Part shown: positions 52,693 through 61,730 of the stretch, one piece after another
How positions within the stretch are numbered: position 1 is the first letter of the stretch
Layout of the letters: each line of letters begins with the position of its first letter
NCBI RefSeq assembly: GCF_001426225.1
Contig: NZ_LMRT01000016.1
Coordinates: 62,001 to 126,000 of the forward strand
Source of the DNA: Allobosea sp. Leaf344
GTDB taxonomy: Bacteria; Pseudomonadota; Alphaproteobacteria; Rhizobiales; Beijerinckiaceae
Length of the DNA: 64,000 nt
Direction of reading: 5' to 3'
Position numbers and translations under genes: made by a program
The notes under the pieces: generated by a model
What the model saw: the letters and a program-made list of their open reading frames with translations, nothing else
What the model was told of the DNA's origin: nothing
Databases searched by the model: none

Positions 52693-53373
52693 ATGACTGA
52701 CAGGATCGCACAGGATCCGCGGCTGGCCGAGATCGAGGCCCTGCTGCCCTTCTACGCCAATGGCCGCCTGGATGCGCGGGAGAGATCGCGCGTCGAGGCG
52801 GCGCTGGCCGCCGATCCGGAGCTCGCGGCGCGTCTCGAGATCATCCGCGAGGACATGGCCGAGACGATCCTGCTGAACGAGAGCCTCGGCGCTGCCTCGC
52901 CGCGCGCGCTCGACAGGCTGATGGAAGCGATCGACGCGGAGGAGCGCCAGGCTCCGCTGGCCGTGCGGGCCCGGCGCGGGCTGCTCGGCTGGCTCGCGGA
53001 TCGGCTCGCCGCCCAGCCGCCGCGCCGGCTGGCCTATGCCGGGGCGGCGGCGGTCGCGGTGATCGCGATCCAGGGGGCCGTGCTGACCGGCCTCGCGATC
53101 CGCGAGCCGCAGGGCTACCAGACCGCTTCGGCGCCGGCCGTCACGGCCTCCGAGCGCTATGTCCTGCTCAGCTTCGCCCCGGATGCGAAGGCCAGCGACA
53201 TCGCCGCCTTCTTCCGCCGCTATGACGCCTCGGTGGTCGATGGGCCGCGGGCCAACGGCTTCTTCAAGGTGCGCGTCGGGGATGCCAGCCTGACGCCGTC
53301 GCAGCTCGATGCGATCGCCGCCCGCATGAAGGCGGAGCGGGCGATCGTGACCTTCGTCGCGCCGGCGCCATGA
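52693..53373 (+). CDS. Transmembrane anti-sigma factor with propeptide-like C-terminus
   Basis: A 226-residue protein. An N-terminal cytoplasmic anti-sigma-like helical part (IEALLPFYANGRLDARERSR, VEAALAADPELAARLEI) is followed by one membrane helix (LAYAGAAAVAVIAIQGAVL) and a periplasmic domain, YVLLSFAPDAKASDIAAFFR then VVDGPRANGFFKVRVG. That domain resembles subtilase propeptides. No zinc-binding HxxxCxxC motif is present. The neighbouring subtilase might act on, or be held by, this domain. Confidence 0.8.
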   Translation: MTDRIAQDPRLAEIEALLPFYANGRLDARERSRVEAALAADPELAARLEIIREDMAETILLNESLGAASPRALDRLMEAIDAEERQAPLAVRARRGLLGWLADRLAAQPPRRLAYAGAAAVAVIAIQGAVLTGLAIREPQGYQTASAPAVTASERYVLLSFAPDAKASDIAAFFRRYDASVVDGPRANGFFKVRVGDASLTPSQLDAIAARMKAERAIVTFVAPAP

Positions 53374-53404
53374 TGGCCGGGGCCGTCGGGAAGGAGACCA
53401 TGCC

Positions 53405-55168
53405 ATGACCAGCCGCAGCCCGGGCCTTCCGCTCTCGCCGCCGCCCGCCGTTCCGCCGGCCCTGCCGCGCCTGGCGGCCGGGCTGCTGGGGGTACTCCTG
53501 TGGGGCGCCGGTCTCGGCCTCGCGCCGGCCTCGGCCCAGAGCGCCTTTCCCGAGCGCTTCCAGCGCGGCACCGGCACGGTGCGGCCGCTGACCCGGGTCG
53601 AGCGTCCGCTCCCCATGGTCAGGCAACCCGCTGTTCGGCAGCCGGCGAACCTGCCCGCTGCCCAGCTCCGGCCCGAGCCGGGGCGCTATCCCGCGCCGCG
53701 CGAGCCGGGGATGGGCCGGCCCGGCCGGCCGCGGCCGGGCGGTGGCTGGGGCGGCGTCGGCATCGGCGTCGGTGCGGGCATCATCGGCGGCATTCTGCTC
53801 GATCAGGCGACGCGGCCGCGGGTCTATGAGCCGGAGTATGACGAGCCGCCGCCGCCGCGCTATCCCCGGCGGCCGGTGGTCACCGTGGAGGAGGATTTCG
53901 ACGAGCCCGCGACGCGCCCGCCGCGGCGGACGCGCCCGGTGCGGGAGGCGGCGCCGCCGCGCCGGACACCGCCGCGCACCGCCCGGCCGGCGCCGGGCCC
54001 GCCCGCAGTCAGCGTGCCGGCCGTCGCCGAGACGCGGTTCGTGCCCGATGAGATCCTGATCGAGCTCGCGCCGAACGCGCAGGCGGACACCGTCCTGCGG
54101 CGCCACCGCGCGGTGCTGCTCGCGAGCCGGAGCTTCGCGCTGCCGGGGGTGACGCTGATCCGGGCGCGGCTGGAGGGCGGCCGCACTGCGCGCGGCGTGC
54201 TGGCGCAGATGGCACGGGACCGCGACGTCGCCGGGGCGCAGCCGAACTATCTCTACGCGCTGCAGCAGCCGGCGCCGGGCGATACCGCGGCGCTTCCGCC
54301 GGCGGCGCCGGTGCCGGACAAGCAGCCGCAATATATCGTCGAGAAGCTGCGCCTCGGCGATCTCCACAAGCTGGCGCGCGGCGAGAAGATCCGCGTGGCC
54401 GTGATCGATTCCGGCGCCGACCAGGCCCATCCGGAACTGAAGGGGGTGGTGGAGGCGAGTTTCGATGCGCTCGGCGGCGAGGCGAGGCCGCATGCGCATG
54501 GCACCGCCATGGCCGCGGCGATCCTGGCGCAGACGCAGCTGCAGGGCGTGGCGCCGGCCGCGCGCCTGCTGGCGGCCCGGGCCTTTTCGGGCGAGGCCGG
54601 CCCCGCAGCCGCCAGCGGCACCACCTTCCACATCCTCACCGCGCTGGACTGGGCGGCGGGGGAGGGCGCGCGCGTCTTCAACCTGTCCTTCGCCGGGCCG
54701 CAGGACAGGCTGCTCTCGCGCAGCCTGGCAGGCGCCCGCGACAAGGGGATCGTCGCCATCGCCGCCGCCGGCAATGGTGGCGCCAAGGCCGCGCCGCTCT
54801 ATCCGGGCGCCGATCCCAGCGTCATCGCGGTGACGGCGACCGATGCCGAGGACAAGCCGTTCAGCCAGGCCAGCCGTGGCAGCCATATCGCGGTGGCGGC
54901 GCCGGGCGTCGACGTGCTGGCCGCCGAGCCGGAGGGGCGCTACGCCTTTTCCTCCGGAACCTCGATCGCGGCGGCGCATGTCTCGGGCATCGTCGCGCTG
55001 CTCCTGGAAAAGCGGCCGGATCTCAACCTCGAAGGCGTGCGCAAATTGCTGACGGAAAGCGCCGTCGATCTCGGCTCGCGCGGGCGCGACGCGGTGTTCG
55101 GCGCGGGGCGTGTCGATGCGCCGGCGGCTCTGGCGCGGGCGCTGCCGGTCTCGGAGCTCGGTCGCTAG
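53405..55168 (+). CDS. S8 subtilisin-like serine protease, exported
   Basis: A 587-residue protein. A signal peptide-like start is followed by a Pro/Arg-rich region with a glycine-rich helix (VGIGVGAGIIGGILLDQA), then a propeptide-like domain (about residues 215-290, FVPDEILIELAPNAQADTVL). The catalytic domain has Asp335 (VAVIDSGAD), His365 (HAHGTAMAAAI) and Ser520 (SSGTSIAAAHVSG), with the oxyanion Asn in AAAGNGG. The triad is complete, so it should be active in the periplasm or cell surface. It lies 31 bases after the anti-sigma gene. Confidence 0.92.
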   Translation: MTSRSPGLPLSPPPAVPPALPRLAAGLLGVLLWGAGLGLAPASAQSAFPERFQRGTGTVRPLTRVERPLPMVRQPAVRQPANLPAAQLRPEPGRYPAPREPGMGRPGRPRPGGGWGGVGIGVGAGIIGGILLDQATRPRVYEPEYDEPPPPRYPRRPVVTVEEDFDEPATRPPRRTRPVREAAPPRRTPPRTARPAPGPPAVSVPAVAETRFVPDEILIELAPNAQADTVLRRHRAVLLASRSFALPGVTLIRARLEGGRTARGVLAQMARDRDVAGAQPNYLYALQQPAPGDTAALPPAAPVPDKQPQYIVEKLRLGDLHKLARGEKIRVAVIDSGADQAHPELKGVVEASFDALGGEARPHAHGTAMAAAILAQTQLQGVAPAARLLAARAFSGEAGPAAASGTTFHILTALDWAAGEGARVFNLSFAGPQDRLLSRSLAGARDKGIVAIAAAGNGGAKAAPLYPGADPSVIAVTATDAEDKPFSQASRGSHIAVAAPGVDVLAAEPEGRYAFSSGTSIAAAHVSGIVALLLEKRPDLNLEGVRKLLTESAVDLGSRGRDAVFGAGRVDAPAALARALPVSELGR

Positions 55169-55225
55169 CGCCCCGCCGCGCGATCAGGCTTGACCTCGCG
55201 CCGTGCTTGAGCCTGATGTCGCGGC

Positions 55226-56380
55226 ATGCGCCGCCCCCGCCTGCTGTTCGTCGCCACCGAAGACTGGTTCTTCGCCTCGCATTTCCTGCCGATGCTGCGG
55301 GCAGCGCGCGAGCTCGACTACGACGTCGCGGTGATCGCGCGCGAGCGGCATCACCGGCGGATCATCGAGGGTGCGGGCGCCCAGCTGATCGCGCTGGAGG
55401 CCGAGCGCCGCAGCCTCGATCCGCGCGCTTTGTTCAGGCAGGTCAGGGCGCTGAAGCGGCTGATCGAGGCCTATCGGCCGGATATCCTGCATTGCATCGC
55501 GCTGAAGCCGATCGCTTTGGCGGGGCTCGCCGGTAAGCTCGCGGGGGTGGATCGGCGGGTCTATGCGCTGACCGGGCTCGGCTTTCTCGGCGCGAGCCAG
55601 GGCTTCGTCGCCAGCGCGGCGCGGCTGGCGGCGCGGCTGTGGCTGCGCGAGGCGATCGACGGGCCCAAGGTGCGCTTCCTGTTCGAAAACCCCGACGACG
55701 CGCTGAGCCTGGGGCTCGACCCGCAGGACGCGGCCAAGGTCCGGATCGTCGGCGGGGCCGGGGTCGACCCGCTGATCCTGATGCCGCTGCCGATGCCGCC
55801 GGCACCGCCGCTCAAGGTCGCGATCGTCGCCCGCATGCTCTGGTCGAAAGGCGTCGATCTCGCGGTCGAAGCCGTGCGGCTGGCGCGGGCCGAGGGTGCG
55901 CGCGTCGAGCTGACGATCCATGGCGCGCCCGACCCGTCCAATCCCAAGGCGATCCCGCTCGAAACCCTGCAGGGCTGGACGCGGCGTCCGGGCGTCCACT
56001 GGGCCGGGGCGACCCGCGATGTCGAGGCGGTCTGGGCGGCGCATCATCTCTGCATCCTGCCGTCGCGCGGCGGCGAGGGGCTGCCGCGCACCATTCTGGA
56101 AGCCGCCTCCTGCGCCCGGCCGGTGCTGACCACGGATGTGCCGGGCTGCCGCTATTTCATCCGCGACGGGCGCGACGGGCTGGTGGTCCCGCCCGATGAC
56201 CCGGCGGCGCTGGCCAAGGCGCTGATCATGCTGGCCGGCGCGCCCTCGCTGGCGGAGCGCATGGGCGCGAGCGCGCGGGCGCGGCTGCTCGACGGCTTCA
56301 CCGAGCGCGACGTGATGTCCGGCGTGAAGAGCCTGTATCGCGGGCTGCTGGCGCAGCCGGGCACGGATGTGGCGGCGTGA
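55226..56380 (+). CDS. Glycosyltransferase family 4 protein
   Basis: A 384-residue GT-B protein. The N-terminal acceptor domain (LLFVATEDWFFASHFLPML, YRPDILHCIALKP) and the nucleotide-sugar domain (VAIVARMLWSKGVDLAVEAV, ILPSRGGEGLPRTILEAASC with the E-x7-E pattern) are clear. It probably adds a sugar to a lipid carrier or surface polysaccharide. Its stop overlaps the next start as GTGA. Confidence 0.92.
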   Translation: MRRPRLLFVATEDWFFASHFLPMLRAARELDYDVAVIARERHHRRIIEGAGAQLIALEAERRSLDPRALFRQVRALKRLIEAYRPDILHCIALKPIALAGLAGKLAGVDRRVYALTGLGFLGASQGFVASAARLAARLWLREAIDGPKVRFLFENPDDALSLGLDPQDAAKVRIVGGAGVDPLILMPLPMPPAPPLKVAIVARMLWSKGVDLAVEAVRLARAEGARVELTIHGAPDPSNPKAIPLETLQGWTRRPGVHWAGATRDVEAVWAAHHLCILPSRGGEGLPRTILEAASCARPVLTTDVPGCRYFIRDGRDGLVVPPDDPAALAKALIMLAGAPSLAERMGASARARLLDGFTERDVMSGVKSLYRGLLAQPGTDVAA

Positions 56381-57039
56381 GCGAGGTGGCGACGCTCGAC
56401 CGCCGGGCGTTCATCCTGGCCCAGACGCGGCTGCTGCCGGTGCCGCATGCGCCCGAGATCCGGCTGCATGTCGCCGAGGAGGCGACGGAGCTCTGGCAGA
56501 AGACCGAGGACGAGCTTGCGGTGATCGGGCTGCCGCCGCCCTTCTGGGCCTTCGCCTGGGCGGGCGGGCAGGCGCTGGCGCGCTATCTGCTGGACCATCC
56601 GGACAGCGTGCGCGGGCGGCGCGTTCTCGATTTCGCGACGGGCTCGGGGCTCGTCGGCATCGCGGCGCTGCTGTCGGGGGCGGATACGGCGGAAGGCTGC
56701 GACATCGACCCCTTCGCGATCGAGGCGGTGGCGCTCAACGCCGCGGCCAATGGCGTCGGGATGAGCGCGATCTGCGAGGATCTGGTCGGGCGCGACGCGG
56801 GCTGGGACGTGATCTGCGCCGGGGATGTCTGCTATGAGCGCGACATGGCCGAGCGGGTCGTCGCCTGGCTGTCGACGCTGCAGGCACGCGGGGCGCAGGT
56901 GCTGATCGGCGATCCCGGGCGCGCCTATCTGCCGAAGCGGCGGCTCACGGCCCTGGCGAGCTATGAGGTGCCGGTGACGCGCTCGTTGGAGGATGCCGAG
57001 ATCAAGCGCAGCACCGTCTGGCGGCTGGAGCCGGGCTGA
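56377..57039 (+). CDS. Class I SAM-dependent methyltransferase (Nnt1/ETFB-type)
   Basis: A 220-residue protein. PFWAFAWAGGQALARYLLDH, VLDFATGSGLVGIAALLSGA and AICAGDVCYE-like residues (VICAGDVCYERDMAERVV) are typical of the protein-lysine/nicotinamide methyltransferase-like group. The target is unknown. GTG 56377 overlaps the glycosyltransferase stop, so the two are coupled. Confidence 0.85.
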   Translation: MSEVATLDRRAFILAQTRLLPVPHAPEIRLHVAEEATELWQKTEDELAVIGLPPPFWAFAWAGGQALARYLLDHPDSVRGRRVLDFATGSGLVGIAALLSGADTAEGCDIDPFAIEAVALNAAANGVGMSAICEDLVGRDAGWDVICAGDVCYERDMAERVVAWLSTLQARGAQVLIGDPGRAYLPKRRLTALASYEVPVTRSLEDAEIKRSTVWRLEPG

Positions 57040-57048
57040 GCCGCCGCC

Positions 57049-57666
57049 TCAGCCACCATGCCGGTCGAGGAAGGCCTCGACCGTCAGGCTGCGGAAATCC
57101 TGCAGCGCCGCACGCAGCCGCGCATGGTCCCAATCCCACCAGCCGAGCGCGATGAGCCGCTCGGCGATCGCTTCGGGAAACCGCTCGCGGATCGGCCGGG
57201 CGGGGTTTCCGGCGACGATGCTGTAGGGGGCGACGTCCTTGGTGACCACGGCGCCGCCCGCGACCACGGCTCCCGTGCCGATGCTGCGGCCGGGCAGGAT
57301 GATCGCGCCATGGCCGATCCAGACGTCATGGCCGATGGTGACCGGCGTCGAGCGGCGCCAGGCGAAGAACGCCGCATCATCCTCGGCATCGTCGAAATAG
57401 GCGGAGGCGCGATAGGTGAAATGCGACTGGCTCGCCCGCTGCATCGGGTGGTTGCCCGGGTTGATCCGCGTATGGGCCGCGATCGAGCAGAACTTGCCGA
57501 TCGAGGTGTAGATGATGCTGGAATCATTGACGACGTAGGAATAGTCGCCCATCGCGGATTCGACGAAAGCGGTGCGCGCCCCGATCTCCGTATAGCGTCC
57601 GAGTGTCGCCTCGCGGATCTGCGCGGTGGGGTCGATCACGGGCTCGGGCCCGAGTTTCCTGGCCAT
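57049..57666 (-). CDS. Hexapeptide-repeat acyltransferase of the phosphonate operon
   Basis: A 205-residue left-handed beta-helix protein. [60 protein letters not shown] and [20 protein letters not shown] show the repeats; His in GNHPMQR fits the catalytic residue of the xenobiotic acyltransferase group. This type is regularly found in C-P lyase operons, where its substrate is not firmly known. It is the last gene of the phn operon in the window. Confidence 0.9.
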   Translation of the reverse strand: MARKLGPEPVIDPTAQIREATLGRYTEIGARTAFVESAMGDYSYVVNDSSIIYTSIGKFCSIAAHTRINPGNHPMQRASQSHFTYRASAYFDDAEDDAAFFAWRRSTPVTIGHDVWIGHGAIILPGRSIGTGAVVAGGAVVTKDVAPYSIVAGNPARPIRERFPEAIAERLIALGWWDWDHARLRAALQDFRSLTVEAFLDRHGG

Positions 57667-57684
57667 GACGGGTCCTCGCGCGGT

Positions 57685-58380
57685 TCAGCTGCTGAGCGGC
57701 ACGGATTCGATCAGGCGGAAGCGGCTGTCGCGGCTCTCCTGGCGAAACAGGGCGAGGCGGTCGATCGGCACCGCTCCGGCCGGGACGGCGGCGGCGAACT
57801 CGGCTTCCAGAGCCCGTCGAACCGGCGCCACCCGCTCGGCCGGCAGGCTGCCGGTCAGCGTCATGTGGAAGCGAAAGGCATCGCCGACATAGGGGTAGCC
57901 GAAAGCTTCGAGATAGGCGCGCTGGGCCGGGGTCAGCGGCGAGCGCAGGCGCCGGGCGAGGTCGGCCTGTCCCAGGGGCGCGCGGAAGGGCTCGAACGCC
58001 TGCACGATGCGGAAGGCCAGGTCCTGCAGCGCCTGGCTCGGCTGCGCGGGTGTCAGCGCCACGAAGCTGCCGAGCGCGGAAACCGACAGCCCGGCCAGGA
58101 CGACCGGAATCAGGCTCGCCGCGAGATTATGGGAAAAGGCGCGCAATTGCGCCTCGCTGCGCCCCGCCGCCAGCTCGAACGGCGCCTTCAGCGTCGCGTG
58201 AAAGCCGTAGCGGCGCGGCTCGGCCGTCAGCTCCGCCCAATCGGCCGGGTCGCAGCCGCCGGGCGGCGCGCTGGCCATGTCCTCGCCGGTGACCGCGTCA
58301 TAGCCGATCACGCCGCTGCCGAAGCGCCAGAGCGCGCTCTCGGCCGGCGGCGCAAAATAGAGGGCGTAGCGCGGGCTCAA
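57685..58380 (-). CDS. DUF1045 phosphonate-operon protein
   Basis: A 231-residue protein, RYALYFAPPAESALWRFGSG, RYGFHATLKAPFELA and YVGDAFRFHMTLTGSLP. The two HxT motifs (HATLKAP and HMTLTG) give it a 2H-phosphoesterase-like layout. It is a standard partner of rhizobial phn genes and may substitute for a cyclic-phosphodiesterase or ribosyl-bisphosphate step. The start is TTG 58380, overlapping the phnM stop (TTGA). Confidence 0.88.
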   Translation of the reverse strand: MSPRYALYFAPPAESALWRFGSGVIGYDAVTGEDMASAPPGGCDPADWAELTAEPRRYGFHATLKAPFELAAGRSEAQLRAFSHNLAASLIPVVLAGLSVSALGSFVALTPAQPSQALQDLAFRIVQAFEPFRAPLGQADLARRLRSPLTPAQRAYLEAFGYPYVGDAFRFHMTLTGSLPAERVAPVRRALEAEFAAAVPAGAVPIDRLALFRQESRDSRFRLIESVPLSS

Positions 58381-59516
58381 AATGCGCGCTCGCCTTGCGA
58401 CCAGACCGCGCGGATGACCGGCGTCGCGCCGAGCGCACGGAACCGCACGAGATCGGCGCGCAGCCCGGGCCTGAGATGGCCGCGATCCCCCAGGCCCAGT
58501 ATGTCGGCGACCTTCCAGGTCACCATCCCCATCGCCTCCGGCAAAGCGATGCCATGGTCGGCATGCAGCTTGAGCACGGCCTGCAGCAGGCTCGCCGGGA
58601 CGTAATCCGAAGAGAGCCCGTCGAGCAGGCCCTTCTCCGCCAGTTCGGAGACGGAGACGCCGCCGGAATGCGAGCCGCCGCGCACGACGTTGGGCGCGCC
58701 GGCGATCGTCGCCAGGCCGCGCTGCTTGGCCGCCTCGGCCGCCTCGATCGTGGTCGGGAACTCCGAGATGACGGCGCCCGAGGCGATGCCGGCCTCGACA
58801 TGATCGAGCGTGGTGTCGTCATGGGTGGCGATCGGGATGCCGCGGGACCTGAACATCTCCACCACCGCCTGCCAGTTGCGCGACACATTGGCCGCGCCCT
58901 CGCGCTGGCGCACGGCGACATCCTCCTCGAACTCGGCCTCGCTCTTGCCGTTGCCCACCGCATAGGTCCTGAGATGCTCGATATTGCGCCATTGCCGCTG
59001 GCCCGGCGTATGGTCCATCAGCGAAACCAGCTGGACGAGCTCATCGTCCTGATAGGGTTCGATGTCCTTGAGCAGGTCGGGGCTGGTGAGTTCGCAGCGC
59101 ATATGGATGCGGTGGTCGATGCGGAAGACTTTTTCGCGCCGGCCCGCCGCGAGCGCGCTCATCACATCGGCGAAGATGTCCTTGCGGTAATCCTTGGCCG
59201 AGAACGGCGTTCCGGCGCAGATCGCGTCATAGACGGTGGTGACCCCCGCCGCCGCCATCTGCGCATCATGGACCAGCGCCGCGGCCAGCCCGTTCGGCCA
59301 GAACACTTTCGGCCGGGGCATGAAGTGCTTTTCCATATTGTCGGTGTGCATCTCGACCAGGCCGGGGGCGACGTAATCACCCTCCGCATCGGTCGCGCTG
59401 GACAGGGTCGAGCGGCCCCGATCGACGGCGAGGATGCCGGTCTTATCGAAGACGATGGAGCCGGTGACGACCTCGTTCTCGAGGATCAGGCGGGCATTGG
59501 TCAGGATCGTCTGCAT
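58377..59516 (-). CDS. phnM: Alpha-D-ribose 1-methylphosphonate 5-triphosphate diphosphatase
   Basis: A 379-residue amidohydrolase-fold enzyme. VAPGLVEMHTDNMEKHFMPR carries the metal-binding His residues in the HTDN form typical of PhnM, and GIPIATHDDTTLDHV and ISEFPTTIEAA are further family blocks. It removes pyrophosphate from the triphosphate made by PhnI/G/H/L. Its ATG overlaps the phnL stop as TGATG. Confidence 0.95.
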   Translation of the reverse strand: MQTILTNARLILENEVVTGSIVFDKTGILAVDRGRSTLSSATDAEGDYVAPGLVEMHTDNMEKHFMPRPKVFWPNGLAAALVHDAQMAAAGVTTVYDAICAGTPFSAKDYRKDIFADVMSALAAGRREKVFRIDHRIHMRCELTSPDLLKDIEPYQDDELVQLVSLMDHTPGQRQWRNIEHLRTYAVGNGKSEAEFEEDVAVRQREGAANVSRNWQAVVEMFRSRGIPIATHDDTTLDHVEAGIASGAVISEFPTTIEAAEAAKQRGLATIAGAPNVVRGGSHSGGVSVSELAEKGLLDGLSSDYVPASLLQAVLKLHADHGIALPEAMGMVTWKVADILGLGDRGHLRPGLRADLVRFRALGATPVIRAVWSQGERAF

Positions 59517-60214
59517 CAGGCGGCCTTCCGGAAATCGGTGATGTCGAGATAGCGCGTCGCGACCGCCTCTCGCACAGCCTCGTCATGGAAGATACCGACG
59601 ATCGCGGAGCCGGCCTGCCGCGCCTCCGCGATCAGCTGCACCACCACGTCGCGATTGGCGGCGTCGAGCGACGCAGTCGGCTCGTCGATCAGCATGATCG
59701 GCGAGGGGTCGACGAAGGAGCGGGCGATGTTGACGCGCTGCTGTTCGCCGCCGGAAAAGGTCGCCGGGGCGAGGGTCCAGAGCCGCTCGGGCAGGTTGAG
59801 CCGCGCCAGCATCGCCTGCGCCCGTTCGGTCGCCGCCTCCGGCGTCGCACCCCGCGCCAGCAGCGGATCGCGCACGATGTCGAGCGCCGAGACGCGCGGG
59901 ATCACCCGCAGGAATTGCGAGACGAAGCCGAGCGTGCGGCGGCGGATCTCCAGAACGGTGCGCGGCACGGCCGAGACGATGTCGATGGCGCGCCCGTCAT
60001 GGGTGATCGCGATGGTGCCGCGCGTCGGCCGGTAATTGCCGTAGAGAATGCGCAGCAGGCTGGATTTGCCGGCGCCCGACGCGCCGGCCAGGACCAGCGC
60101 CTCGCCGGCGGCGACGCTGAAGCCGACATTGTCGAAGACGGGCAGCCGCACGCCACCCTGATTATGCAGGGTGAAGCTCTTGGCGACGTTCTCGACGTGA
60201 ATCATCCTGGTCAT
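59516..60214 (-). CDS. phnL: C-P lyase system ATP-binding protein PhnL
   Basis: A 232-residue ABC-type ATPase: Walker [19 protein letters not shown], signature [14 protein letters not shown], Walker [28 protein letters not shown] is a PhnL N-terminal feature. It works with PhnG/H/I in transferring methylphosphonate to the ribose of ATP. The phnK stop lies 53 bases upstream. Confidence 0.94.
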   Translation of the reverse strand: MTRMIHVENVAKSFTLHNQGGVRLPVFDNVGFSVAAGEALVLAGASGAGKSSLLRILYGNYRPTRGTIAITHDGRAIDIVSAVPRTVLEIRRRTLGFVSQFLRVIPRVSALDIVRDPLLARGATPEAATERAQAMLARLNLPERLWTLAPATFSGGEQQRVNIARSFVDPSPIMLIDEPTASLDAANRDVVVQLIAEARQAGSAIVGIFHDEAVREAVATRYLDITDFRKAA

Positions 60215-60267
60215 GGCTCAGTGCCTTGTGGGGAGGGCGTGACACGGGTGTGACGGAGGCGGCTGTC

Positions 60268-61062
60268 TCATACGGTCAGCACCGCCGATGTCAGCAGCTG
60301 GGTATAGGCGTGGTGGGGATCGTCGAGCACCTGGTCGGTCAGCCCCTGCTCGACGACATGCCCGTCCTTCATCACCATCAGCCGGTCGGTGAGCAGGCGC
60401 GCCACGGCGAGATCATGGGTGACGATGATCGCGGCGAGGCCGAGATCGCGCACCAGCACGCGCAGCAGGTCGAGCAGCCGGGCCTGGACCGACACGTCGA
60501 GCCCGCCCGTCGGCTCGTCCATGAAGACGAGCCGCGGCTCGGAGACCAGCACGCGGGCGATCTGCAGGCGCTGCTGCATCCCGCCGGAAAACTGGCGCGG
60601 CCGGTCGTCGATGCGCGCGCCGGCGATCTCGACGCGCTGCAGCCAGTCGAGCGCGCGCTCGCGGATCTGCCCGTAATGCCGGTCGCCGCGATCCATCAGC
60701 CGCTCGCCGACATTGCCGCCGGCCGAGACGTCCATGCGCAGCCCGTCGCGCGGGTTCTGGTGGACGATGCCCCAGGCCGTACGCATCAGCCGGCGGCGCT
60801 CCTGCTCGGCCAGCGCATAGATGTCGAGCGGCTGGCCCATTCCGCGGAACATGACCTCGCCGCCATCGGGGCGATCGATCCCGGCGAGGCAGCGCAGCAG
60901 GGTCGATTTGCCGGAGCCGGATTCACCGACGATGCCGAGCACCTCGCCCGGCCAGAGATCGAAGGAGACATCGGCGCAGCCGACGCGCTCGCCGTAATAG
61001 CGGCTGACGCCCGTGACCGAGAGCAACGGGGCGGGGTCGGGGGGAGAGAGATGCAGGGTCAT
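60268..61062 (-). CDS. phnK: C-P lyase system ATP-binding protein PhnK
   Basis: A 264-residue ABC-type ATPase: GESGSGKSTLLRCLAG, FSGGMQQRLQIARVL, LVFMDEPTGGLDVSVQ. VSRYYGERVGCADVSFDLWPG is typical of PhnK. It binds the C-P lyase core complex at PhnJ. Unlike its neighbours it is not coupled to the preceding gene: the gap to phnJ is about 517 bases, filled by palindromic repeats. Confidence 0.94.
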   Translation of the reverse strand: MTLHLSPPDPAPLLSVTGVSRYYGERVGCADVSFDLWPGEVLGIVGESGSGKSTLLRCLAGIDRPDGGEVMFRGMGQPLDIYALAEQERRRLMRTAWGIVHQNPRDGLRMDVSAGGNVGERLMDRGDRHYGQIRERALDWLQRVEIAGARIDDRPRQFSGGMQQRLQIARVLVSEPRLVFMDEPTGGLDVSVQARLLDLLRVLVRDLGLAAIIVTHDLAVARLLTDRLMVMKDGHVVEQGLTDQVLDDPHHAYTQLLTSAVLTV

Positions 61063-61080
61063 GACCGGTTGTCCTCACAG

Positions 61081-61730
61081 TCCATGCGAGCGGAGCGGAG
61101 CGATCGGGGAGACATGGCGCGCGGCCCGCCGTCCTTGCGAGTGGGGCGAAGCGATCCAGGTGAAGTGGTGCACTGCCCGCCCGTCCTTGCGAGCAAAGCG
61201 AAGCAATCCAGGAGGTGTAACGCGCTGCCGCCCCTGGGTTGCTTCGTCGGCTTCGCCTCCTCGCAATGACGAGGGGGCGCGACTGCCGCCCCGTCCTTGC
61301 GAGCGGAGCGAAGCAATCCAGGAGACGTCGTGCGCTGCCGCCCCTGCGTTGCTTCGTCGGCGTTGCCTCCTCGCAATGACGGGGAGGGCTCGACTGCGGC
61401 CCCGTCCTTGCGAGCAGAGCGAAGCGATCCAGGAGACGTAGCGTGCTGCCGGCCCGTTCTTCCGAGCGGAGCGAAGCAATCCAGGAGACGTAGCGTGCCG
61501 CCGCTCCTGGGTTGCTTCGTCGGCTTTGCCTCCTCGCAATGACGGGGAGGGCGCAGGGGCGTGGGGAGGACGTGCAAGGTCATGACCCGTTCTCCCCACC
61601 GTCCTTGCGAGCGGAGCGAAGCAATCCAGGGGGCGTCGTGCACTGTTGCTCCTCGGTTGCTTCGTCGGCTTTGCCTCCTCGCAATGACGGGGAGGGCTCT
61701 ACCAGCCCGTTCGCCGATGACGGGGAGGGC
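61081..61730. repeat. Array of interspersed palindromic repeats between phnJ and phnK
   Basis: Seven copies of an A unit (consensus CCTTGCGAGCGGAGCGAAGC, then AATCCAGG) start near 61084, 61132, 61183, 61293, 61404, 61456 and 61601. Four copies of a B unit (GGTTGCTTCGTCGGCTTTGC then CTCCTCGCAATGACGGGG) start near 61238, 61348, 61509 and 61655. The B unit is roughly the reverse complement of the A unit, so A-B pairs can form long hairpins, as in REP/BIME elements of Hyphomicrobiales. The last A-B pair and an extra GACGGGGAGGGCTC copy lie inside the phnJ reading frame. Confidence 0.85.

Noticed and set aside
51943-54979. Long minus-strand frames opposite the sigma, anti-sigma and subtilase genes
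   Set aside because: Arg/Gly/Pro-rich translations without motifs; the plus-strand genes have complete family signatures.
61081-61730. CRISPR-like array
   Set aside because: Units are imperfect, occur as two mutually inverted types, spacers vary widely in length, and no cas genes are near; fits REP/BIME-type repeats.
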